From Datnioides undecimradiatus (Eukaryota; Chordata; Actinopteri; Lobotiformes; Datnioididae), in the NCBI GenBank assembly GCA_008933995.1, contig WARS01000013.1, positions 9,754,023 to 9,818,022 on the forward strand: 64,000 nucleotides of DNA. The letters are read 5' to 3'. Under the pieces are notes generated by a model. It ran no database searches, was not told the DNA's origin, and saw only the letters and a list, made by a program, of their open reading frames with translations. Positions 29,101 through 58,545 of this stretch are shown here, one piece after another; within the stretch, counting starts at the first letter, position 1, and each line of letters begins with the position of its first letter. The translations under genes and the position numbers were made by a program.

Positions 29101-32100
29101 AGATCTTTTGGTTAACAACTGGACAAGGCATTGTGTGTGACTTCACAAACAAAAACTACATTTCCTACAATGCTCTGGGTATAAGTGCACTTACAGTGTA
29201 CCTCACTAGCATGTCCAGCTTCTCTAGCTGTACCAACATAAAAAAGAGAGAGAGCTACAGAAATAGCACAGCAAAATCATAGCGTATTACGTGTTATAGA
29301 AGTTTTGGTTGCCTGTATATAGACATTAAAATCTCAATGCACTTTGAGCATGAAAATGTGCCCACTTACACGTCCAATATGAGTTCTGATAATGAATGTT
29401 TGCACATGTAATAACAATGGCGCAATTTGCGAGGACCAGGTCTTAATGGAAAAAATCTAAAAGTTTTCTCTAGGAACTGAACTAAATTCAACACTACATG
29501 CACAAAGACCATATTTATGTGTCCGTAAATAGAAAGAAAAAGAGTAAAAATGAGAAACAAACTGTGTTTTGTTTCTCATTTTTGAACTTGGTGGACGCAC
29601 TATGGTAATCTAACTCTTTTGATGTGATATTAGCTGTGTACAGCTCGAATTCTACTGTTACTCCATCTGTCTTTTATTTTCTTTTAGAAATCCTCTTAGC
29701 CCCAGTCCCTTACTGTGTAATTAATGACTAACAACTTGGTCTCATTTAATGAATCAGATGCTAATTACATTCCAAGCACACATTTAAGCAATCACTCAGT
29801 GGTCTGCATTTTTATTTATGTAAATCTGAGCCATTATATTGTATTGATTACTTCAGTCCTACATCTTACCACTCCTCTCTTATTTTGTCCCATACGACTT
29901 TTATCCTCACACCGTCCTTGTTGCTGTTTGTACTGATCATCAATCTTGCCTGCATTGTCTTAGAGCCCCTTGTGCTTATGTCGCTGCTTTACTGTCCCTT
30001 CCTGTCTGTGGGGTGTCCAGTGTTAGAGTTGAGCCAGAGTGACAGCAAGTGTTGTGTGATTCTATAAATAAATCAAATTTTCAGTGAGTCACCAGGCCGG
30101 TGCTCCCACTCATGTGTGTCACGAGACACTAAAGACAATTCACATTGCCTCGTGCAGTGTCTCCTGCTGGATTTTGTTTGTCTATGGTAGCCTGTGTTTG
30201 ACCTAAGACCCTCTAGGCATGTGCAGGGATGTGCACTCCAATTAAAAAGGTTTGTACATTTTGAAGTTAAAGTGAAGAGTGAGATGTAAATTAAGAGGCT
30301 AGATCTATGAAGAACTGTGTTCTCTTGAGTTTTTCTTTCAAGTAAACAATTTTATCATAAACATAGTTGTTATATAGGTATAACAGGTCATGACATGACA
30401 AAAAAGTTGAGCACTGTGGCTGACTGACAGTGACAGATGCTTTACTGTAGCAACAATGGAAAACACAACTGATTTTCTGTTTTCATGTGTAGTTGAAACT
30501 GTGAATTCCATCATGAAATTCAGATTAGGTAATTAATTGGAAACTCTGTCCTCGATGACCCTCCTCTGTTAACCGTTCTCCTTGCGATAACACAGCTGTC
30601 AGGCCAAGATACAAACAGCAGACATTTGGAGTCTTTGAGTGCCTTTGAAGAAGTACACTAATTTGTGTCACTGAACAAATGCCCACGTAAACTGTAATAA
30701 AAACATGTATTAAACGAAAGTTGTTTTGGAAAAAAAAATGGTCTTAGAGTGAATTTGGCCACTGTTGTGACCGGTTCAGTTTGCCAAGTTCTGCTGCTTG
30801 TGTCAAACTGGACAGGTCACAACAGCAACAACACTGTGAGCAAACCAAAGTAGTTCAGTCAGGAAAGACACAAGTTAACATGAATGCAAAGGTTTTATTT
30901 TGACCTGATGTTGACCTGCTGATTATATAGATGTATAGGAATGGAATCCTATAAATAGCAGGCAATCAGAAATCCCCAAGGGCAACTTGACATTGGTGGT
31001 GGTGATGGCTGAGGGACAGAGTGGCAAAGACTGCAGAGAGATAGGTAAAGGTGGTTTATATTCTTCAGCTAAGAAGATCATTGGATGATAGGAAAGCCCT
31101 CACACAGAACTCACTGAAATCACTGAATAATAATTGTGATAGGAAGCCTCAGTGTGGTGCTGAAATAGGCTGACCGTTTGTGCTTGAATTTGTGCTAAAA
31201 GCTTCAGTGCATTTGAAAAGTGCCACAAACAACAAGCCTGTCGAACAGGAAACCAAATACCCCCCCAGTAGTCTGGTAAATAATCCAACATTTACATCGG
31301 ACATCTTGTCTACGATCTTTTCATAATTTAATTACATATGGATGCTGTATTCAGGAGTAGTTTTTATGTTCAAATAATTGAGAGCAGACATCAGAAGATA
31401 TATGTGTTGCTGTTCCACTGACAGTCTACAATGCAGCAGACCAATCCACAGCACTTGCACACGTCAGCAACCATCTGTAAAGAAATGTAGGTTACCAAAT
31501 CATCAAAGAAGATTGGGGGTCAAGTTACTGCAGTCTTTTTTTCCTGCTTTGAACACACCGAATAATCCTGATTAGAGACCTTGTCTGAAACAGTTGACTT
31601 GCTGTGAGATAATACCTTCATCCTAATTGTAGATATTGAAATGCACTGCCGAGCAAAGACGACGTTATGCATCATTTTATAGCCTCTGACGTGGGTATCT
31701 TACAGCAGCTTATAGGAACCCTGGAGATGAGGAGCATCTCAGAAGCTGACATACAGATCTCTTAGTCAGAAGTTAATCTCTTATTCTCCCTGTTGGCTAA
31801 TCACAGTGGTACTCAGGGCCTGCAGCAAAGAGGGAGGAATGGAAAGAGGGAGATGGCAGGAAAACAATGTGAGGAAGGGGAAACAGAGAGTACTAAGACC
31901 CTTAAGGCAAGTCTCTCTCTTACTCTCTCTCTCTCTCTGCCGCCCACCGCCTCTTATGTAGACATGGTGAAGATGATCTGCTTAGGTTCAAACCAAGCAA
32001 GGACTTGAACATGACGTGGTTGTTGATGCCAAACATGCTGAAACTGGTGATCTACTGGGAGTTGAACACAATACTTTACACAAAATGTCAGAAAAAGAGA

Positions 32101-35100
32101 AAATATCTAGTGACTGACAGTTCTCTGGTTGGAAAAGCCCTGCTGATGGTAAAGGGCCAAGGAGAATGGTTGGACTGAGTTTTACTGACCATGTCCATCA
32201 TTTTATGGAGCATGCTCAAATGATCTTACTGCTACCGTGTTAGTGAACACCTAAATCTCTGATGAATTATTCCAGCACCTTGTTGATTCTCCACCACAAA
32301 GAGGCAGTTGTGAAGACAAACAGGGGTTCAACAAATGTACCTGATAAAGTGTCTCGTGCCAGGCCTTCATGATTCTCAGTCAAAAAACTCCTGGATAATT
32401 CATCATACCCAGAGGTTTATGTCATCCATCACTTTGAATTTTACAACTTTCCACCAATTTTCCATTTGGAGAAAGGCTCCAAATGCTGCACTACCCATGA
32501 GCCTCAGCTGCCATTGCTGGAAAAAGGAGTCTGTCAGATGTGGAAAATTGGAGTTGAAGGAAAAAAGGAAAACTGGACACTTTTTAACACAGTTGCTCAT
32601 ATTTTGTACTGATGGATCAAAAAGGAAACATTTTGCAATGATAACACCATCAATGCAGAAAATAACAAGACCTCTACTGCAGGAAATCTGGATGTCCAGG
32701 ATAATTCCTCTCACTCACAAGTAAACTTTGAATGCCAGGCATGTAGGCTTTTTTCACATCATCAAACTCTCATTATGGGATACATTCACTATTGTTTTGC
32801 AGTGTATTATCTGCATTATCTGTCAAATACAATTGTGTGTGTGTGTGCTTGATAAAATTAAGCTCTAAAAGAAGTGTATTACTCCTCTTGGTAGGTCCCA
32901 AAAATAATAAAAAAAACTATTTTATGTTCTTGTGTCACAGAAACACAGAAGATTTGCAAACATCTCGCTCCTCGCGTGTAGTTCGAAACCGGTCTCAGTT
33001 ACACATTTTGGTAATGATGATAGCTTTATTTTCTCCCCATAGCTGTTTCAGACATTTCGTTCACTCAACAACAGCATGACAATTTTTCCCATAATTACAC
33101 TGCATATGTCTTTGTGTGTGTCTCATCATGTGTATTTATGTGCACGTTCACCCATGTGTGAAGAACCAGAATACAGACAGATGGTTGTTGGATGTGTTCT
33201 GCTGAGTGTTTACTGCTTTTTCAGGCAGCTGCTGTGTTCAGTGGCACATGCAGCAGCACTTAAACACAGCTTTGTGTGTGACATGACGTGGGGTTACAGT
33301 GAGGGCCATTCACTCCTCTGCAGCTATTTTTATACAGAAGCAAGAGTGTGTGACCTGAGCTGTTTGATCCTGATTTCCTGCTTGAACGAGATGGGCCCTA
33401 ATCTGATCTCCTCCATCATCCAGACTGTCAGAGGTCCCAAGTCTCAACTCAGTGTTTTACAATAAAATGGTCTCTGATAGATCTATTAGCTGCTCATCAG
33501 TGAAATTGTGGGCATGTGTAATCTCTTAATCTGCAGGAAATCTCTTCCTGTCCTCGGACATAAAGGGAGGATGAGGAATTTGCTCTAGGTGATGTTTGTC
33601 ATATTTCCAGTACAGTGACTGAGGCAAGGCAGCGGAACCATTGAAATCCTTTGAGCTTTCATTTTCCTGTTTCAGAATAGCTGCCGAGAGATAGATTTGC
33701 TGTCTTTCAAATGACCTGCACAGACGTGACGACGCTGTAGAGGATGGTCATTCAGGCTTCCTGATGGCATTTCAATCATTCTAACTACTTTTCTACTTCG
33801 TCCACATAGCTGGGTGCAAAAAAAAGAGTGAAAGACAGTCGGTTATTGTCCAGATGCACTCCAGCAGATTAAGAGAAATTACAGCTGAGACTCAATTAAG
33901 AAAGCTTATATGGCCAGAGGCCTACAAGAATGTCATCAAGCAGCGACAGAGGAGGCAGCATTACACTTTGAGATTACTCATTGCATCGACTGCACACACA
34001 CGCACACTCACAAAGCCACACATTTAATTATTCACAAAATGAACTACAAACGCAAATGCACGCATGCATAGCAATAAGTGAGGATGAATCAGCATGCACA
34101 GTGTTGTTTGGTTCAGGTATCATTTGAGGAATAACAATCAGTGGAGCTGCCTGGCTCCGTTTGCCTCCTTCTGGAATGACGTCTCTCAGCAGAGTTGCTC
34201 ACGTCAGAGTCAGCAAACTGCAGCGCATGCACTCGCTGTGTGTTGGCAAACTGAGGTGATGTTTTGGATGAGGGCTTGAATAAACATAGCCTTTGCTGTT
34301 GCTGTGAAAAGGCTCATTTACTCCCACCAAGAGCATCACAATCTAGCATTAACTCTTACATAGGATGTTGCAAGTTGGAAACATTGGAGTATTTAATGAC
34401 AATCTTTTTATTTTTGTCCTGCTGTTGTTTATTGTTATTTCCTTTCTATTATACACATAGTATCTCATTTAGATACTGAATTATTTTATGTATAACAGAT
34501 GACAGAGGATGACGGATTATCACCCTGTCAGCTTTGTGATGTGTTTCACATGTAAACATCACATCCTGCTATATGAAACCTGGACATGCTACGTGGAGTA
34601 GTGTGATAGAAACCATGATACTGTGGCATGTAAGCACCTTATCGTGGTTTCTGAATGTTATTTGTTGATAGAGAACATAGTGACTCATATGGCCAGACAT
34701 CAACACAGCTGCAGGCAGATGATCAGAAACCTGAATTATGTCTACATTGGTATGAATGGTTCAGTTATTCATGCTTGATGTAAACATCTTATCCTGAATA
34801 CAATTAAAACCAGAACACTAATGAGCATTTAACACACTCTGCCTTCTATAATGCAACACAATGCAATCAGAATCACCTTTCTGATTGACATTAATGTTTA
34901 TGTAAAGAGAAAGTCTGCTCTCACACAGTAACTATGTTTTTGTTTCATATACAAGATGTTTTAAAGTCAGAGTAAACTTTCATTGAGAGTTGTGTTGTGT
35001 TTTTGGATGACATAATGTCTACAGACTACAGAGCATGTCAGTTTTGCAAAGCATTTCCTCACGGACACACAACTCCTCCTCTGTTTCGTACCACAATGGT

Positions 35101-37837
35101 GCTATGGTAACTGGTGTTCAAGCCTGTGGGGCTGAACTCCATTGTTTTTGTGCTCACTCTGATTTTCCTTAATTTTCTTGGCTGTAATTATTGATGGCAG
35201 CTGGACACATCAATAGAAGTCCAATAGAAAACCAGTAGGTTTTAAAAAAATATTTCAATAACAACAACAATAATAATAATAATAATTGTTAAACAATTAA
35301 ACAATAAACTTATTTGTACAACACTTCTCAGAACACAATACAAAGTTGTTTATAAAACAGGATAAAACACTATGCTCTGTGATACATGTAAAAAAAAAAA
35401 ACAGACGACCATAAAGAGTCAAAACAGTGAAACATAATTGAAATCATGGAACATGGACTAGATGAAAAGTGCATAATAAAAGCAAGTAAAAGTTGTAAAA
35501 TATGACAGTCAGCAGAGACACAAAGGAATTCTGCTAGATGTATTTTTTTCTCATAACATCCTTATACTGATCCTTGTCCACACTGTTTTTATCTTCAACT
35601 GAATCTGTGCTATTTAAGTGCAGATATTTTTATTTAACAAATAATACCAGATATCAAAATTTGAATTTCTACCAAAACTTTGTCCTTTCCCCCCACAGTT
35701 TCCGCTACCTCCATTTCAACTTGATTTGGAGAACTTGGAGAAAAAGCTTTCTAAAAATAAGAGTTTCTGACTGAATGAATGTGCTTCCAGTCAACTATTT
35801 CCAAGAATGTTATGTATTGCCTTTGTTGCTGAACATAATGATTGTAGGAGCCACAACTCTGTCCAGTCAGGTCTGCTGTTTCAAGATCCACTGCTTGAGC
35901 CCATTGAAGAAGTACCCTTGTAGCCGGACAACCCTTCGCATATTGTCCTTGAATGGCTCCCCCAACCTTCCCGTGATTTGTAGACTATCTGAGTGACAGT
36001 GTAGCTCTGTGCAGTGATTTGTCCCACGAGAGGGGCCCTGCCTCTGCCATTGCTGCCGTCAGCAACTCTGCTACAACTGCGCATGAATACAGGATACTGG
36101 CATTTGCTGAATTCAAGGTGGCGTCTTTTCAATTAGAGCCCAGCGAAATACCTTTTCAGCCTCTCGAGTGGCCCGGCAAACTACAGCCAAGGGGGCCTCG
36201 GCAGTATAATGATGCCTGGCACAATAGTACCACTGTTCTCCAAGCCGTTCCCAGGAAACCACACAACATGTGCCATTGTGCACTGTGCTTTGCTGCCCAA
36301 CCACGTTGCCGGGCTTTAGCCAGAGACACCGAGAGGCCTGGCTGCGCAGTGAAGCTCATAGCAGCGTGGTCGGTGAGACAGGTTCAGAGGACTGCTTAGA
36401 TGAAGACCAGGGTTTATTCACCTCACACTGCGTTTGATGTGTTAAAATAATATTACAAAAAGCAACATTTTAAAAGGGTGGCTTGTGAAGTGGAGAAAGC
36501 CTGAGGGAAAAAGGACAGCTGAGTGGTTGCCAGGAATGGTAGTACAGAAAACCCTGAGCATTGTTGCAATGTTGAACCCTCCTCAATAAGAGAGGAAACC
36601 AAGAGAAAAGTGACAAGCAGAAAAATGGGGGCACAAAGAACGGCTAGAACTGGTTCGTAGCTGGTCCTAGCTGGTTCCTCTCTATTTATCTCAATGCTGG
36701 GGGTTCAACCGTTTGTGTGTGTGTTCCTCCTCTGTGGCCCCCAACGTGCTCTCCATTATAGCTTTCAGTGCTGTTTATGCAGCAGAGCAAAGGAGATCAT
36801 TCAGGGCCAGCCAGATAGGGGGCTTTGGTCAACCTCATCCAGGAGATACATGTCACAGGGGCCCCACAAGCCAGCTGGTCAACTAAGGCCCAACAACAGG
36901 AGACGCAGGAAATAGAGGCCTGACGCAAAGCCCAGTGTGCCACAGTTAGCTGAAAGCTCTGTTTCCTCTGAGCGTGGACCTGTCAGTTGATGTGTCAATT
37001 ATTCATGGGACATGCCAAAACATCCATTCATTGTCAACCCTGTATTTTTTACATAGTCATGGTGGAGTTGGGGTTTTGCTTTAGGTTACAAGTGACAGTG
37101 TTTGCTCATATTCTTAGTACCAGGGTTTCACAAAAGACTGGCACTGAATCTTTTGATCTTAATCCACCTGCTTTTGTGCAATGTTAAAATAAATAAGAGC
37201 AAAAGTAACTTCTGTAATAGGTATGTAAGGAATTTGGTGCTGTCACTCCATCTTGACATCTGTGTTGTCATCGTCTCTGTCAGCATTCATAAGATGATCT
37301 GGAGTTTAGTCACGTCCCTGTTGGGCTTTAAGGAAGATACAGACTCACTTGAATGGCCTCAGGGTGGTCTCGTTTACGTTCTCACGTGGCTCTGAACGTT
37401 GGAAACTAGGAATTGCTAGTGCCATTGCACCTGTCTGTCAATTCGTGATTGGACTTAATATTCAAGAATGTCATATCTGATCTCCAGTCTCAAGCATCAG
37501 TTATAAGTTGTTGCTGTCCGACAAAAACCATGTATCTCCAGAGTGCCAACTTTATATGAGCTAATAATGATGATATGAATCACTTATAATTTGCATCCAT
37601 TAATGAGTTGCACTGTTTTGTCTTTACAAAGCACAATCATAACTACAAGTCCAGAAATGAAAGGGCCAGGTGGTTGACAATAGTGTGATTATTCTCATAC
37701 ATTCCCATCTTTGACCTGTTTTTTCAGGGAAATGGATTAAGAAAAGAACAAATGACTTCTCAGTCATCTTATAAACAAGAAATTGACAGTGTCAATGCAA
37801 AATATTGTCTTAAATTTTCATGTATTCTCTTCTGCAG
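23185..37837 (+). other. slc38a3: probable 14.7-kb 5'UTR intron of slc38a3
   Basis: There is no recognisable exon of another gene inside. Contents worth recording are a minus-strand 74-codon frame with a hydrophobic start at 28854-29078, a ZNF143-type motif at 29155-29173, a perfect inverted repeat at 29546-29583, and a pre-miRNA-like hairpin at 30762-30825. Also present are a TC-rich tract at 31914-31939, overlapping frames at 32335-32724, an (AAT)n run near 35266-35286, a probable retrotransposon tail at about 35300-35500, and a GC-richer block at 36019-36399. The intron status depends on the exon 1 call. Confidence 0.5.
35300..35500. repeat. probable non-LTR retrotransposon 3' tail
   Basis: TTATTTGTACAACACTTCTC, then AGAACACAATACAAAGTTG and A-rich AAACAGGATAAAACAC-type sequence, resemble the ends of teleost LINE-like elements that read TTTATATAGCACTTTTCA and similar. 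It is preceded by an (AAT)n run. The copy is degenerate and its family unresolved. Confidence 0.4.
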
Positions 37838-55531
<17,694 letters not shown>

Positions 55532-58500
55532 GCACCACCTTCCTTTTTATTTTTTCAGGTTGTTTTTTATTGTTGATTTAGATCTGTGTTGTAATGTTAC
55601 TGTTTTTATTTTGAATAATGTTTGATGTTGAAGATACCCTATCTTTTCCATTAGAGAGTATTGGCCACAGAGGAGGAGTTGAAGCTCTCACTCTTAATGG
55701 CGTTACATTGTACTGTACATCCTGCCAAACAGTGACTGCAGATCCAGGCCAGTAGACTTTTTGGAAACCTGATAGTGAATTTAGAAAATATAGGTCAGGT
55801 GCTTAAAGATTGATGTTGACATTTGGAGGCTGTGCCTTGTGAGATGGATGTTAAAAAAAAAAGAAAAAAAGAAAAAAGAAAACAGAAAAGTAAGTAAAAG
55901 TAAGTTGTAGAAAGCAGCTGTCTTATACGCCTGCTCCTGTGTTGTTGGTGAGCATCTGGCACCCCTTGCTATCCCTGTCTAAGATGATCTGCAAACTGCT
56001 ACGCAGATTATAATACACAATCTGAGGCACCTCTTTTCAGTTGAATGACCGAAATGTATTGAATGATAAGACCTTTACTTTATGGTTTTTCTATTATTTT
56101 TCTAAGTTATTTGAATAACTATTACATCTTTGTCATTCTGTGCAACTGTAGAGGAAAGTAACAGTACAAGCTATTGCACAGACAGAAAGAAAAATTAAAG
56201 GAACAGTCCAACATTTTCAGTAATTCACTCTCTAGTGGAGAGTTGGATAAGGCAATTAATACCACTCTCCTATCTGTACAGTTAAACTGAGGCCACAGCC
56301 AGCTGCTGTTTAGCTTTGCATAGCACAAAGACTGGAAGATGTTCCGCTGTTCCTTTAAGGCGTGCAGCCTTTAGCCTCCTATTCCACTAACACGTACTGT
56401 TGCTGCTGCAGGGTATTTTAAGGATCGGAGGTGTTAACATTCGCACCTCTGACAAGTAAGATGCAAAAATCCACAGACAGTGTGCGGTATAGTGTCGTGA
56501 GCACTTTTATCATAACATTCCTACACAATATGATCTAGATGTATATTTTTATTAGTAATCACTACTTGGTGAAAACCTCAGAAAATGCAGTATGGACTGA
56601 TGACATGATCCTCAGCTCTAACTGAGGCCATCAATTTCAGGAATGCAAGTTTCAGGTTGGGAGCATTTTGAAATGGCTCTAGGTCATCCACCTCGCTACA
56701 TAACAGAACGCCTATGTTGTGCACAGAGTTTTCTATTCAGTGTCACTGTGTAGATGACAGTGATAAATGGTACTGAAGACCTCATCAGCCGGATTGCACA
56801 AATCACAGTGATCAATGAAAGAGGCACTCTGTGTACTTAATCATTGAGCAGGAAGGTTTGATGTGTTGTTTCTGAACATTTACTGAAAATAATCAGAGAT
56901 AACCAAAACATGTATTAAAAAACAACAACAGGGTCACTTCATGAACAGTTTGGTTTTTGTAAATAATTTCTGTGTCCAGCAAAAGCTTGATCCCCACCGG
57001 AAATGACAGACATGGGTTCACTGTCTCGTTAACGATCTTGAAACTTTGGTGGTTAGCAATAGCACTTTCCTTTGATAAGCACAAGTTCTTGTAGCCATTA
57101 ATGAGTTAAAACACAAGCAAATGAGAAGTTCACACACACATATAATAGATGCGATTTAAGGGCTTGGCCCTTTTGTATAATTAAATCATTAATAAGTGAA
57201 TCAATCTAATGTAGATTATGAGACAATTAGCGATGTATTGATGGTATAATATGGATGTCTTCTTCAACACTACTTGAAATAACGTCACAGTTAGCTTTCC
57301 TGTGAGCCCCTGCAATCATTAGTTTCCTCCTCTGGTCTGTTCTGTAGATAAAACAACTAATAGCTTGGATGTAATGTTGGAGGTTTTTCAGTGTCCGTGT
57401 TGTTTAGAAAAATAAAACATGGCTCCTGTAGTTCAACTATAGTACCTACCATATATGCATCTGTGTTGTTAAACCTGGACCTATACTCTGATCAGATGTA
57501 TACGTCTCTTTCCATCAGTGGATTAACTGTTGTTGCAAACTTCATGTTTAATGTTTATCTGGGCCTATCAGTTGAATCTGATTCAGTGATGAAATGCAGG
57601 ATGCGAAACCTGTTAATGATTTATATTATGTTCTGTTTTTGTTTTTTTCTCATTCGTCTTTTTGAGTTGGTGGTATATCATCAGTGATACATTTGGATTA
57701 TTTCTGACTTCCTTGCTGCTTCTTGGCAGATAGTAACCTACTAACTCGGAGTCGTTACTGAGTCGGTGTACTTGCCTACAGTTCATTATTCTTTTAAAAG
57801 ACAGATTCTGTCACACCAGACAACAGTGAGTGCTGTATGGGTAAGTTAGTATTGTCCTGTCAATTTGTTACACAACAAACCTCTTTTGATCATTTTTCCT
57901 ATTATATAGATATTTGGTTGTCTTTACGTGTCCTTATAAAGAGGGAATCATCTTATTCAGCCACTGTTGGTGTTGTTTAACCAATGCAAGGGTTATACAC
58001 ATCCCCGGATTCCTGTTTCTAGTTTGACCTTAGTTTTTGGCTATATGCATGTCAAAGCCATTTGGTAAATCACATATCATATGTAGTTTTTCAATGGTGC
58101 ACACACACACAACACTTCAAAACCTCACAACATGCAAAAAAACCCAACTAAACAAGAGGCAACACAGTGTCACTGTGTTGGTGGCTGACAGAAGATGATC
58201 TCTGAGGACCTCTGTTTAGATCTCCATGTTGTTAGTTTCCCTCTCTGTGTGATTTCTTGTGATCGAATAGTAACATATTAAATATTGACATTGGCCAGCA
58301 TTTATAAATAATGTATATAAATGTATACCCTTTATATTCTATATGCATATCTAGTTTGTACAATGTAAATAGCAAAGGTTTTAGTCCAATTAAAACTATA
58401 AATGTAATCATTTTCAAGTGCTTTTAAACCTTTTTGTCCTTCAATTCATGATTTTCTTGTATCTCTATATATTTTAATATGTTGCTGGCAGTTATTGTAC

Positions 58501-58545
58501 TGTAAACAATGTTGCAATAAAGATAATGAGATAACAAAAAACTTT
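55532..58545 (+). terminator. slc38a3: slc38a3 putative 3'UTR with AATAAA signal
   Basis: After the TAG at 55529-55531 the sequence is AT-rich and noncoding for about 3 kb. It ends in AU-rich sequence and a canonical AATAAA at 58516-58521, followed by T-rich CTTTGCTCTTTTATCATCTG. Earlier candidate signals are ATTAAA near 56192 and AATAAA at 57411-57416, so shorter isoforms are possible. The 3'UTR contains a decayed repeat (56192-56362) and a 19-nt odd palindrome (58161-58179). The full length is inferred from the absence of any other gene, not from a transcript. Confidence 0.5.
56192..56362. repeat. degenerate percomorph repeat inside the slc38a3 3' region
   Basis: AAAGGAACAGTCCAACATTT, GAGAGTTGGATAAGG, AATACCACTCTCCTATCTGT, ACAGCCAGCTGCTGTTTAGC and TAGCACAAAGACTGGAAG follow, in order, one of the commonest percomorph short repeats (GGAACAGTCCAACATTTTGG ... 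ATACCACTCTCATGTCTGT ... GCATAAAGACTGGAAACA). It is truncated and diverged. I recognise the family from memory; its class is not certain. Confidence 0.8.

Noticed and set aside
30762-30825. Calling the hairpin miR-128
   Set aside because: The shared TGAACCGGTC is in the 3' half only; the miR-128 seed CACAGUG is absent.
36019-36399. 126-codon frame as a protein-coding gene
   Set aside because: No start context, splice sites, domain or known family; equally open on the opposite strand, so composition explains it.
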